The notes under the pieces: generated by a model
Told to the model about the DNA's origin: nothing
The model's input: only the letters and a program-made list of their open reading frames with translations
Database searches by the model: none
Part shown: in pieces, positions 1-17,612 of the stretch
Layout: every line of letters starts with the position of its first letter
Position numbering within the stretch: position 1 is the first letter of the stretch
DNA from: Lates calcarifer
Lineage: Eukaryota; Chordata; Actinopteri; Centropomidae
DNA length: 64,000 nucleotides
NCBI RefSeq assembly: GCF_001640805.2
Contig: NC_066837.1
Location: 19,096,501 to 19,160,500 of the forward strand
Direction: 5' to 3'
Program-made: the position numbers and the translations under genes

Positions 1-33
1 TGTTAAAGAAAAGTCTGATAAGAGCTTCCACTG

Positions 34-61
34 AGAATGAATGAATGAATGAATGAATGAA
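34..61. repeat. (GAAT)n microsatellite
   Basis: A perfect 4-base tandem repeat of about six to seven units. It lies beyond the 3' end of the polg2 coding region and has no evident function. Confidence 0.85.
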
Positions 62-990
62 ATCTTTTCATAAGCAACATATCATTCTCTATAGTTACAC
101 AGAACTATAAGTCATAATGAGGAACAGCACAGCAGCAAATCAAAGGAGAAGGCTGTACGTTGCCATAACAAGCCCCAAGTGGTATCATATATATTCCTTA
201 TATCTTAACCCCCAAATTTGAGGAACAAACTGGTTCTGGTGGGACATTATAAATGCATATTTTACCAGATTTCCTCCCAGTTCAAAGTCCCTGTTATACA
301 GTTTGACATACTGTATATATGTAAAATATGAAGAGTGACTAGCACTTATGTACAGCTATAAGTGGTTCTTGAAGTGAGATTGTTGTTTGTTTAGACGAAT
401 AATGACCATTGAACCTCAAGATTCAGACGAGTCATTGGAAATCAGATAATGACACTTAATATATAGCATAAAGAAAAAAAAATCAAACATTGAAGAGACA
501 CTGTGTATATTTTAATAGAAAGTAAGACAGAGATAAACATTTATCACAATCCTCCTCCTATGTGAGCACCACTGTGCCGACAGATCTGATGATGCACAGT
601 TAAAACATAGGAGCTATCCACCAAGTTTGATGTACTGAAAGGAGGCTGTAGGATGAGTGAGAGTCCTGTAAGCTGCACCCTGGTAAGAATTGGGTGTTAT
701 ATGCACAGTTGGTGTGTGCACATGAACTCAAACTGTGCACATCTCAGTCTGAAAAACCAGTCATGATAATAATGTATAGCCTTTAAGATGAGGTACAAAA
801 TCATCACCCATCCATCCAAATATACCTGAAGACATAAAAACATCCACAGCTCCCAGTTGGACCACACTCAACCAAAGATTCATTTTGTTTCATTACATGC
901 TGTGTTCAGCAGAAATATTTCTCACAGGGACATCCCTGCCTTGCAGATGTGCAATAGTTTTGTGTCCATGGTTTGTGTCCAAAAGTCCAG
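62..990 (-). other. polg2 3' flank / probable 3' UTR
   Basis: This AT-rich stretch follows the polg2 stop codon on the minus strand. No exon or conserved protein could be read from it on either strand. An ATTAAA-type signal in minus orientation near 511 is a possible polyadenylation site but is not convincing alone. Short open frames overlapping 906-1170 are shadows of the last polg2 exon. Confidence 0.4.
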
Positions 991-3900
991 TCAGATTTTG
1001 TCAGCAGCAGAAATGTATCTGGAGATAAAGTTCTTAATCTCAGAGATGTGCATCGTTTCTCTGATGGTGGTGTCTCTGTTGCGGAGCTGAAGGAGGCCGC
1101 TCTCCAAGGTGTTCTCACTGATCACCACAGTGAACAGCACTCCCATCTCATCGTACCTGCAAGGCATTGACACAGAGACACACATACAGACATGAGTTCA
1201 CACCAAGAGAAACGCTAATCACTGATTTGCTCCTAATGAACAATTGTGTATTCATTACAACAAGGAATAGCACTTTACTTGGCATTCAGCTGCTCCATTG
1301 ATGTTGGCATAGTGTCAAGATACCCAGGCCACACAGAGATCTTAGCCTCCATAAACTCTTGCAGGAGGCCTTCACACACCTACGAAACAGTTAAATATTC
1401 ATCAGTTCCCTTTGATTGATGGATACAAAATGAACAAGTTCATTTAAATACTTTTATTCTGGTTCTATCACTTGAAAGATCCTTTTCACCCAGCACTACA
1501 AAACAATAATTGATGTCCCCTGTTAATCAATGTTTTTCTGACCCGTCTCAGCTCCACAGTGGCTCCCCTGCTGAATGTCTAAAGCCACTTTGACTGGAGC
1601 CAACACTGGATGCAACTTCAGAACCTGAAATGAATAGAGAACCAAAACTCAGAGACAGAATCACATCACAGAAGGACAAAGAAAAAATAATGAAGAGAAA
1701 AAAGTAAAGCATCACTACCTTTCTCTGCTGCAGCCTCTTCTTGCTGTCTTCTCTCTTCAGCAGCTGCAGTGAGTTGGACAGAAAGGCCATCAAACCACGG
1801 TCCACGTTCCCTGTTACAGAGATGACGTGAGGAACTGTCTTGCGCCCGTTTCGACACTGAAACATATTCAGAGGAATAAATAACACTGCATGTGATTACA
1901 CTGAAGAAACAGTTGTGAGTAGCTGATTGTGTTATAAGAAAGTTTTAACAGACTGGAAGACATTTGACATTATGTTTAGTCAACCAGAGTCCAAACTGGG
2001 ACCTCAAAAATGACCAATGAGTTTAGTCAAAATCACTGTTAAGAGTCTCAACACATCCACATCAAAACAGTAAATAAAAGAAGCAGACTGACCTGTAGTT
2101 TGGATCGGGCTCCTTTGTGCGTCTGCATCAGTTCAGCATCTCCTCGGCTCCACAGCGTCTCCAGGGGCTCCTGTCCCCACGGGAAGTTGTAGACGATCCT
2201 CACCCCCCGAGACGCTGCCTCCACAAGTTCCTCCGCTGGGACGTCACTGCTGCTGAAATCGGAGGGAGACAGGGCAAACTGGACATGGACAGGTTGACAG
2301 AATAGAGGGAAGAAAGGGAAGACACGAGTTTAGATGATTTTGTAATAGTATAGTCTTTAAGATGCACTCCTTGACTTTGCAGGTGATAGCATCTCCCAAA
2401 ACTCCTTCATCTTCATGCTGAGATTTGACACTCAACTGATGAATTTAAAAAACTGTTTTCTGGGGGGAAATTTAGGAGATCTGGAGGAGTACAGGAGGTG
2501 AGTGTGTATTTAACTAATTAGAATAAACATGAAGGATGGGATGATGGATAGATGGAAAAATACCCCATGGCATATATAGACCTCCTCAGACAAAACAAAT
2601 GTTAATTAATGACCTCAGGAACTAGGGCTCCTAACAATCTCATTTAATGTGAGAAGCCAACAAAATCAGGTCCAGCAGCCAGCCACTGGCACAATACTGG
2701 CAAACAACAGAACTACATTGTGATCACATTTTCTGTGAAATGCCATAGCACCTCTGACAGGAACTTTACAGACAACAACAGAGTTCCTTGTTTAGAAAGC
2801 CATTCCATACACATTTCCATGGTAGACAACAGCAGCCTTTAGCACACTAGAAACTGAAGAAGTCAATATTGTCAGTTTTTTTCTGTAAATACTGGTTGAG
2901 GGCTGCTCCATTCTGGAAATTCTACAGTTTATGATCATCTTTTAAATGCTATTACAGAAAGCAGCAATATGCATGTGCATCTTTTAGCAAAGACTTTGCA
3001 CAGAAAAATCAAAATCAAAATCACCTGCTCTGGTTTAACGGCAATAAATAACTTCCTTGTATTGTTAATTTTAAATTACAACCAATTTGGCCTGTAAATT
3101 ACACAAAGCAGACTTAAATGTCAGTGTGTCTCTTTGTAAAGAGCCTGGTTACTGTGGCTTGTCGTCAGTTCACGTAAAAAGTACTTATAGTACATAGGTG
3201 TAAAAGGAAAATCCTTGTTGAGGTATTTAACATATTTGTTTTGGAAATACTGCTTTAAATACTCACTTTCCTCCACCACTTCAACCTCTGTCGTGTCCAG
3301 TGATCCAGCCACTGGGAGGAGGTGCGAGGAGAGCAGAACCACACCAGAGACATCTGGGTGGTCTCAGCAGGGCTGACAGAAAAAGACCCAATAAATTCCA
3401 AGTACAGTCAGACCACACAATTGAATTTAGCCAATAACTGTAGTAAAATACTGTTCTGTTAATAAATATAGCAACTTTTTAAAAACACAAATGTGTATTA
3501 CCTCAGTGGTTTAATAATGAATAGTGTACAACAACATGGGGTAAATGCAAACAATTATTGACATCATAACCATCGAAACTGATCTAATCACAAGGCTGTC
3601 TGGCTGACTGCAGTGACTGAGTATATGCTACAGTCCAATCATCTATAACAAAGTGAAAAGTGTTTGTTTACAATAAGAAAAACCCTCATGTTCCATAGCA
3701 CCCAGTTTCAGATGTACACTCAGGATTATTTTTTTACGATGGGGCACAGAACACATTTGAACATCACATGTTAATATTCATGTAACTTTTTATGGTCAGA
3801 GCCTAAAGATCTACATCCACCTATCTATACTCATTAAAGAGCCAATTTTAAACATCCTCATGTGTCTACACCCAGAGAGAGACAAACAGACGACAGACAG

Positions 3901-5078
3901 CAGATGAAGCCTCACCAACCAGAACCGTCTGAGGGCTGAAAACACAGACCAGTCTCAGCCAGGCCAAAAGGCAGCTTCCTGTTCACCAGCTCCAACGAGG
4001 GGAGAAACTGCTCCAAGGCACCTGAGAGCAGACCCACACTTAATTCATGTTTTTCATTCAATTTATCCACATTTTACTCAACAAAGATTAAGGTTAGGAT
4101 GGCAAACATTGTTTTATTTCCTTATTTTGTTACAAGCTGAGGATACGTGTCATCAGTTATGTTTCCATGAGCTATTATTTTGCCCTTCCACAAAATCTGA
4201 CTGATGCAATACTTGGTTCTGATTAATGGCTTAGATAATGTCATCTGATCTAATAAAGTATTTCTTTCTTTTCACCACCTGATGGGGAGGATTTCCTTGC
4301 CCTGGGTTTTCAAATTCCAACTCTTAACAAACAAATAAAATCCTAAACTTAAATCTAATGTTTGACAGGTGGAGTTTTAATTGTGACAGACTCAAACAAG
4401 GAAAAAGACAGTCCATTAAACCCAACAGTTAGTGCATCCAGAATTCAGGAGTGGTCTATCTCACCATCACCTTGCTGTACAGACAACTACATCCCATCAT
4501 AATCATTATACAGTATTGTATTTGCACAACTATAATTGTTGATTAAAAAGTTTCCCATAAATGTTATGCAGATATTTACCTTGAAGTAGGTGAGTTCTCA
4601 CGGACGGGGACCTCTGAAGGAGCGCCTGTACATCCTGGAGGATCAGCTCCTTGCTCACATCTTGCTGCAGTAACTGTTTCAACTTTTCACTCTCAACCAT
4701 CCTCACTTGTCCTCCTCCATCTGTCTCTCCATCCTTGCTGCTGCTCAGGGTGTTTATCCCGAACACCGGAGCTTTGGACCCAGAGGTCACGGAGTGCCAC
4801 CACTGCTCCAGCAGGTTCCTCCTCAGCTCCATGCCCAGAGGTCCGTAGCTGCAGCTCATCCCGCGCCCAAACAGCTCCGCGTTGGTCTGACCAGGTGAGA
4901 TGTAGTACCTGTCCATACAGAGCTGCAGCAGGGGCCTGAGCTGATCCAGGTCTTTAGTCCATGTTGTGCTGCAGCGTCCTCTGCTGTGAAACAGGATCAG
5001 CGATACAGTACTGCGCTGTGAGGTTTTTAATACAGATGCGCGTGTGGACAGGACGTTTCTGACACAGTAAGTTAACAT
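991..5078 (-). CDS. polg2: DNA polymerase gamma accessory subunit 2, mitochondrial (frame broken in exon 6)
   Basis: POLG2 is the processivity subunit of the mitochondrial replicase. It dimerises, binds DNA and the catalytic subunit POLG, and has a class II aminoacyl-tRNA-synthetase-like fold with a C-terminal anticodon-binding-like domain. Coding exons read on the minus strand are 5078-4580, 4021-3916, 3372-3267, 2278-2093, 1856-1719, 1624-1543, 1379-1279 and 1156-991, all with GT-AG borders. The first exon starts with an Arg/Ser-rich, acid-poor leader typical of a mitochondrial presequence, followed by [13 protein letters not shown]. Later blocks include [40 protein letters not shown] and YDEMG. 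The summed coding length is 1384 nt, one more than a multiple of three. The extra base is in a GGGG run at 1564-1567 in exon 6; with three G the frame gives 460 codons plus stop. Identity is near certain; whether the shift is real or an assembly error is open. Confidence 0.93.
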
Positions 5079-5520
5079 GCTGAGAAGCTCGAGACAGGAG
5101 ACTGGTCCAGACGTCCAAAGATTGTCTATTGAAGTGATGGATCCTCATGAGCAAAAATCTGGCCGCTCTTTTCCGTCCAAACACACCCTAAATACCTCAT
5201 AAAACATTAGCAATGCCTCAGTGAAGCTAGTAAACTTTCTTAAAAAAACAACTGAGGGTAAAGTGTTTCTGTTTAACCTAAAAATAGACGCTAAATGTGA
5301 AACGAGTCGCTGCTTTGTCCTGTGTCATCTGCTGGGCGCTAACATCACGTACATACCGCAACTACCAGAGGCTGTCGGTGTTTTTAAAAAGAGTTTGCAT
5401 TGTCCTGATAGCTCCTGAGTTACTGTTCAAGGATAATCGCTGGACAAACTTCACAATTTCACAGGAGTAACATGTGATACATGAACCGGAAATGACACTT
5501 TTACATCCGGGTTACGACGC
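5079..5520 (-). promoter_or_regulatory. polg2 promoter / 5' flank
   Basis: This is the interval directly upstream of the polg2 start codon. It is less AT-rich than the introns. It contains an ETS-type CCGGAAAT at about 5485-5492 and a nearby ATCCGGGTTACG, motifs common in housekeeping and mitochondrial-gene promoters. No TATA box was recognised. The start at 5078 is the first ATG of the long open exon and gives a sensible targeting peptide. Promoter status is inferred from position and motifs only. Confidence 0.4.
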
Positions 5521-6000
5521 CTGTCAGATGGGGCACATAACATCAAGGCTTCTGAAATATACTGAAGGCTTGAATTAGTTTTTAGCTGACTCTATACTCT
5601 GTAAAGTTATTTAACAGCCTTATATTTACTGGTGTGGTGCTCTCGGGGTATGAACAATGCTTTAACAAGAAAAACTTGTATCTGTAACGCTGACACAAAA
5701 TGAATCACTCAAAATAACGCCAGTGAACTGAATATAGTAGTAACTTAAAATATCAAAAAGTGCTCTTCTAAAGCCTTGCCTGCATTGTTAGGAAAAAAAA
5801 AATGCTGGAGGAGGAAATATTTGTTGTATGTATGTAATATGTGTGGCCTCTTTTATTCTCTCTATCTGCCTTTAAACCTACTCACTTCACAACCTCTATC
5901 AAAACTGTGTTCAGGTCCAAGGCTCAGGTTCAGAGGCACCCTGATCCACGTCAAAACAAACTTGACACAGAAAACAACACAAGGTTCCAATTTTCTCATT
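5521..6000. other. Intergenic, no feature recognised
   Basis: This is AT-rich sequence between the polg2 promoter and the ddx5 polyadenylation signal. Short open frames here show no domain, codon pattern or splice context. Confidence 0.4.
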
Positions 6001-6006
6001 TTTATT
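6001..6006 (-). terminator. ddx5 polyadenylation signal AATAAA
   Basis: TTTATT on plus reads AATAAA on minus, about 345 nt after the ddx5 stop codon. That implies a 3' UTR of roughly 360 nt, which also holds a (TAA)n tract near 6249-6275. Confidence 0.6.
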
Positions 6007-6248
6007 TAAAAGGGACACACGTACCCTTTTTATATGATCTTCATTAACATCACTTTAAACATACCACAAACTTAAAACACTGCATTACCTAGTAAAAATA
6101 AATTACTGAGGAATGTAACAAAAAACAGTCAAGGAAAAGTGCAGCAATCATAGTTGCACTATAGGAGGTGTCTAAGGCTCCATTTAATGCTCTGGGTTTA
6201 CTGAATAATTCCAACCCTGCTGTAAGCAAAACAAAGTTAAACAGTACA

Positions 6249-6275
6249 AAGGATAATAATAATAATAATAATAAT
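6249..6275. repeat. (TAA)n microsatellite in ddx5 3' UTR
   Basis: A run of seven to eight trinucleotide units followed by a short (TCA)n tract, inside the inferred 3' UTR of ddx5. Confidence 0.8.
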
Positions 6276-6351
6276 CATCATCATCATACTATAAGATTTC
6301 AAGACTAAACAAAAATCATGTTGGTTCCCATATATTGTGCGTATATCATAT

Positions 6352-12806
<6,455 letters not shown>

Positions 12807-13060
12807 TGTGTAGAAGAATATCGTGGGGACAAAACTGACTTCGTCTGGATCCCGTTAGCCGGCAAACAAAACAGGAAATTAATCTACGAGCTAAAGTCGA
12901 CACGGGGAAAGTAAAAAGAAAATGCCGGCAGACAAAAGTCTGTTTGGAGAGACGGATGTGAAGTCAGCTCAGGCGGATAACATTGTATCAATGCGCGTCA
13001 CACCGTGGCACCCGCTGTGGTACTATTTTATTTCCGTACACAGGTCTTCAGTAATAGAAC
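12807..13060 (-). promoter_or_regulatory. ddx5 5' UTR and promoter region
   Basis: Upstream of the ATG at 12806-12804 the sequence is relatively CpG-rich (GCCGGC, GTCGAC, ATGCGCGTCAC) and has no obvious TATA box, as expected for a broad housekeeping promoter. Intron 1 (12765-11487) also starts in a CpG-containing segment. The assignment is by position and composition. Confidence 0.4.
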
Positions 13061-14056
13061 GTGATGGTGACGAGCTCCACTGAGCAGGTAGACAGCCCTG
13101 TCAGTGTCTAAAGTAAGAAAAAAATCATGGGAATATTTTAATTAGACGACGTGACAGATAACTCTCTAGCTGCCGAGCCTATCTATCTTGTTGGGCGATT
13201 CAAACCCAATATAGTCTAATACAACAGTCCTGCAATAAATCCTCCTCCATGCAGCTTATAATGTTCAGGTTTTGTTGAAACTATGTTAGAAGCGCTGATT
13301 CGCCTTAATAATCATTTTGGAGGCTGTGGCCTGTGATACTCTTTAACTGGAATGCATTATATATCTTAACTGGCCTGTCTTCATTGACGATGATGTGGAC
13401 AAAATAATAGAAATGTCTGTCAGTACAATGAAACTCATCCATATCACTATTTCATTCCCATATGTGATGCAAATACATTGTTGTTTGCAATACCACACAG
13501 ACTGGCACTTTATATATATGATTTGTCTTCTAGTCTGTATATTGCTTGTATTTTGTGTATTGTCTGCAAATATGATGTACATCTATGATGTTTGGGATGG
13601 ACCCATGACTGGAACCATTTTCCTTGTGCGTGTTAATGCACTTGGCCAAAATCTTATTCATCACTTATAAGAGAAAAAAAAGATGCAGACATTTATTTTG
13701 TCAGAATACAATTTGTATTATCAGCTGCATTTTTACAAAAGTACCCTACACATAACAACGTGTGATGCAGGGAGAAACAGTCTCTGGTGTCAAAGCTCTG
13801 TGATTTGTACCCTAATGCCTTCAGTGCAGTAGAAAGGACGACTAACATCCTTAAGTCAGCCGCTGATGATGTCTGACAAAGCAAATCTCAGCAAATCTTT
13901 GCAATATAACACTATCATGTACATGTTTATTTGTAACACAATCAATTGGGAAAAGAAACGTGTGTGAATTCAGTCCAGAAAATTCTTCTGTGAAAGAACA
14001 TTTTGACATATCCCACCAAGCTCCATCTTCATCTTGTCACCTTCTGATGCAATACT
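13061..14056. other. Intergenic, no gene recognised
   Basis: Between the ddx5 promoter and gene A. Overlapping open frames at 13343-13670 and 13693-13884 lack domains or splice context. I searched by eye for CTLD signatures in both directions (codons for WIGL, KWVDG, WND, ICEK) and found none, although a CTLD for gene A would be expected here. Confidence 0.4.
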
Positions 14057-15999
14057 TTATTTCATTTGGTTGAAGTTAAAGATGTGAGACATACTGATAC
14101 CTGCAGGGACAGAAAAAAACTTTTCACACAATTAAAATGATAAAACCAAAGTATTCATTTTTACTACATTTAATGTACATATGCTCTTTTCTTTAAATAT
14201 AATAGCAACACACAAGGTGATCATAACAATCTTTAAAATCCTTATTTAAAATTCATCCGCTTTTACAAATTTACAATTTACTCCTCCTTTATTTTGTAAA
14301 TGGTAATTTCTTGTGCAATATCACAAAAACACAATGACTAAAATGACTGAATGATGCAGCATTTGATAAAATGCCTGCAGTACATGTGCACCCGATGGAG
14401 AGACCCCCACATCAGCAGGAGTTTAGAAGCGCAGATAGAAATAAGTTAAGCTGCTATATTCACAGTACCAGAGGAATGAAAATGACAGTTACTTTGGAAG
14501 TATTCAGCTTAGTGTAAGACCCTTAAAATCTGCCTATTTTGTACTTTTGTGCTCTTTACAATACAGTGAAATTGCAGCACTGTGCAGGAATTTATGTGTT
14601 TTTGTCTTAAATGCACGATACGTCTTAATTGTTCGTTTTTCACTTGTGTTGCTGAGCCCACTGTGATCTGTAAGCACCAGGAAGCACACGCTTGTTTACT
14701 GTTTGATTTAATCAAAACTGCACATTCTGACCTTCTGTCTAGGAAGCCTGTTGTGATGACATGATACCACCCAGTAAAATAGTAATACCACTGAAAAATA
14801 ATAGTTCCAGTACTTACTGTTGTGCGGTCACTGCTGTCCCACTCACTCATACCAGGGATATTTAGATCAGTCTAGGTTCTTACATTGTCCAGGCTTTTGT
14901 TTTTTGTCTTAAAGACAGAAAGGAGAGACGTTGGACTTAGCTTTCACCTTTCCCATCACAGTTTTCTTATTGCAAAGAGCCAAACCAGCTGCTTAATTTG
15001 TAGCTTTAAATGCAAAATGTTGCCCTTACACAAAAAAGCCATGTTCAGTGTTCAGAATACAGACACCTGTTGTGACTAGCCAAGCATACAATAAGTCAAT
15101 ACTTCATCAGTGAATAAAAATGATAAAATATATGAGGTAAAATCTGACTTACCACAAACCATCTTACACAATTCATCTCTTTGTTTGCTGAGTTCAGTGT
15201 TATTGGCTGTTAATTGTTCTGTTGCTTCCCTGAGGTGAGCGTTAACTTCCAATAACTGGCTTATCTCTGTGAGCAAGTAGGTTTTGCTTTTACTCACTGT
15301 TGGAGCAAAGTGAACAACAAAACAGGAACTGAATATTCTCACATGCCGTCATATTCTTAAAATCATTATAAAATCAACAACATCTCAAATGTTCTCTCCT
15401 CTTATTAAAAAACCTCACTTTGGGCTCCGAGGCCAATGATTCCAGCCAGGAGGAGAAGACACGCTGCTCCCAGAAACACTGAAGAGGTTCCGACATGACT
15501 CTTCCTTACTGAGTTTACACTGACCACAGACACTTAAAAAAAAAAAAAAAAAAAAAAAAAACAAGACAGAACATCAGGATCAGAATTTTTAGGATACTAC
15601 AACCTATTAAAATACATTAAATGTGTGTTACACACATTGCTGTTCATATACAAGAAAATTCAAGTAAAACATACATTTAGAGGCTAAAATGTCACACTAC
15701 CAAAATACCACACCAATTCACACAGAACAATTAACATAAAAAAATCAAGGAATTAAAATCAAAATCTGTGTCATCCCTGGTGTTTGCACAAACACACTTA
15801 TTGATCTTGTTGTGTCCATACCTGGATGTGGACCCTCTGCAGGTCTTTGTGTATGTGGTGGTATGCTCTCCACCCAGGGATTGTCATACACTCTCAGGCT
15901 TTCTGCACTGACATAGATATCCACTATATTCTCCTTGTCGTCCTGATCACAGTGAACCTTCCTGGCGATGCCCAGCTCATCGTATACACGCTCTGACAT
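14057..15999 (-). CDS. Gene A: type II membrane protein of the lectin-receptor family, no CTLD found
   Basis: Three exons are clear. Exon 15999-15822 is a cytoplasmic tail starting MSERVYDEL and containing VYDNPW. Exon 15532-15419 has a basic stop-transfer (RKSH) and a hydrophobic span FLGAACLLLLAGIIGLGA. Exon 15296-15153 is a polar heptad-like stalk ending RDELCKMVC. Phases are 1-1-1, exactly as in genes B and C. The three CTLD exons that should follow are not visible down to ddx5. A short terminal exon at 14100-14057 would fit the phase, adding 14 codons that end in a stop overlapping an AATAAA signal; it is speculative. The product would be a membrane-anchored stalk with Cys residues for pairing but no lectin head. 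Alternatives are a 3'-truncated pseudogene or a rearrangement that deleted the head. Confidence 0.5.
15534..15561 (-). repeat. Homopolymer T tract at acceptor of gene A exon 2
   Basis: On minus this is an unbroken T run of over 20 nt ending in AAG directly before exon 2. It is an extreme polypyrimidine tract and a likely length-error site in sequencing. Confidence 0.7.
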
Positions 16000-16319
16000 T
16001 ATTTCTCTTGTGGCTACTGCACATCAAAAAACTTCACTTAAATAAGCTTAAGAAAGAGGTTAGTTTTTAAACTTGATATAATAGACTGAGACTGGAAACT
16101 CTGATGATGGTATAAAAAGGAAGAACAGCAAACAGGAAGTCAGAGCTGAGAACCATCTAGGCATCTGCTTGTTCCCTCTAAATCCACCTGATCAGTGACA
16201 TTTGAGTAATGTTTCAGTAAATAAACCAAAAACAGAGGCAGGACAACAATAAGTGGGCTGCGTGACTCTACGTGACATAACCCTGTAATGACAATGACTT
16301 TTCCCATGCTGAGCAGATT

Positions 16320-16910
16320 TAAAACAATATATAGGTTTACAATTTACATTAAATAAAGTTAAGTCATTTGCAAACCTCTGTTTTCCACCCAGAAAAATGT
16401 GTCTGAATGTTTTTTTTAAAAGTCATATAAGGTGAATTTGTGGATATGTATTGTAATACATTTCCTTTCAGATACTCCTCCAGCATTAAATCTGCAAACC
16501 CACAGTCCACCCACACAGCTGTTTTCTTATGTTGCATAATTAGAGCTCCTGACACCTCCCTCTTGGGGTGAGACAACTTATCATTCTTCATACATACAGT
16601 GGTAACTTCATGTAATCCCCAGTAAAGCTCCATCCATCCTCCACCTGACCAGAAGACTGTGTTTATGTGCAGAGACTTTAATATCTGTGGATTCAACTAC
16701 ATGACTTTGGTACTGATGTGCAGCACAAGCAGTTATAAAGATGAATGGAAATATCCTGCCAAAATAATCATCATGTCCTCAGCCTTCTTTAAATACTTTT
16801 TATAAAACTGGGGAAAATTTTAATTAAACAGGAAATGATAAACTTACAAATGAACTACATTTTGGGAAATTACAGTGTAAAGCTTTTAGAATATGGAGTA
16901 TTTATTATTA
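16320..16910. repeat. Segmental duplicate shared with 27820-28330
   Basis: The stretch upstream of gene A containing CCACCCAGAAAAATGTGTC, the 'cacagtccacccacacag' block and 'agaagactgtgtt' recurs upstream of gene C with small indels. The distal marker 'attacagtgtaaagctttt' (16870 and 28290) is also shared. So the 5' flanks of A and C derive from one duplicated unit, while gene B has a different flank. This supports unequal crossing-over as the origin of A, B and C. Confidence 0.8.
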
Positions 16911-17136
16911 TTAATATTGCTTAAGTGTAGCCTACATTATTATTGCTGCTGAGGAACAAAATATGATATATTTATATAATATATATAACAGTTACGTGTG
17001 TGTTTTGGGCACAAATATTTCAGTGATATATTTACAAAATAATGAAACACAAGATGTGACAAAAAGAATCAGTTTTGTTAATGCAACCACTTTTTTGTGA
17101 TCAAGGTTTATTGATTTTGAATTAATTATCAGAATC

Positions 17137-17285
17137 AGCAATACATCACCAAAGGCTCATCACATAAAAAACAGACAAAAAAGATAAAGCAAGGGAAAAG
17201 AAAAACATGACAATAATAATGAAAGTACAACAGAACCTTCCCCTCCCATCCACCCACCCAGAATCCAGGCCACCAAACCCGACCT
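17137..17285. repeat. Dispersed repeat, copy 1 (copy 2 at 21688-21858)
   Basis: Shares 'agggaaaagaaaaacatgac' and 'cccagaatccaggccacca' with 21688-21858, with a length difference in the middle. It looks like a fragment of an interspersed element; the family was not identified. Confidence 0.65.
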
Positions 17286-17612
17286 GAGGGTATAACAGTA
17301 GTGTTTTGAATTTTGAATAAGGAAAGCTGTATCAAGATATGTTAAAATCTGTGCCTCAAAAGTATGTTTGCTGCTTTTGGCACAGTTAGAAATGTTCTCT
17401 TCTTATTGTAACCTCTTTTTTGACTGGAAATGAGAGAACTGATGCCCCTGGTTTCAATAAATTCAACCATTGATATAAAGTCTATTGACACTGAAATTAT
17501 TACTGTGTTGAATCATTTTTTTAAAAATTGAAAACATCATTTATAACTGATTTTTTTTTCAAATCATTATAAATGATTGTGTGAGTGTGAGAGTGTGCTA
17601 AAATCATTTATT

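Noticed and set aside
13343..13670. Overlapping opposite-strand frames of 79-91 codons
   Set aside because: Low-complexity hydrophobic translations with no homology that I can recognise.
14509..14850. 113-codon minus frame starting MSEWDSSDRTT near gene A
   Set aside because: The start resembles lectin tails (MSE) and a donor follows at 14817, but no partner exon in phase was found; left as unsupported.
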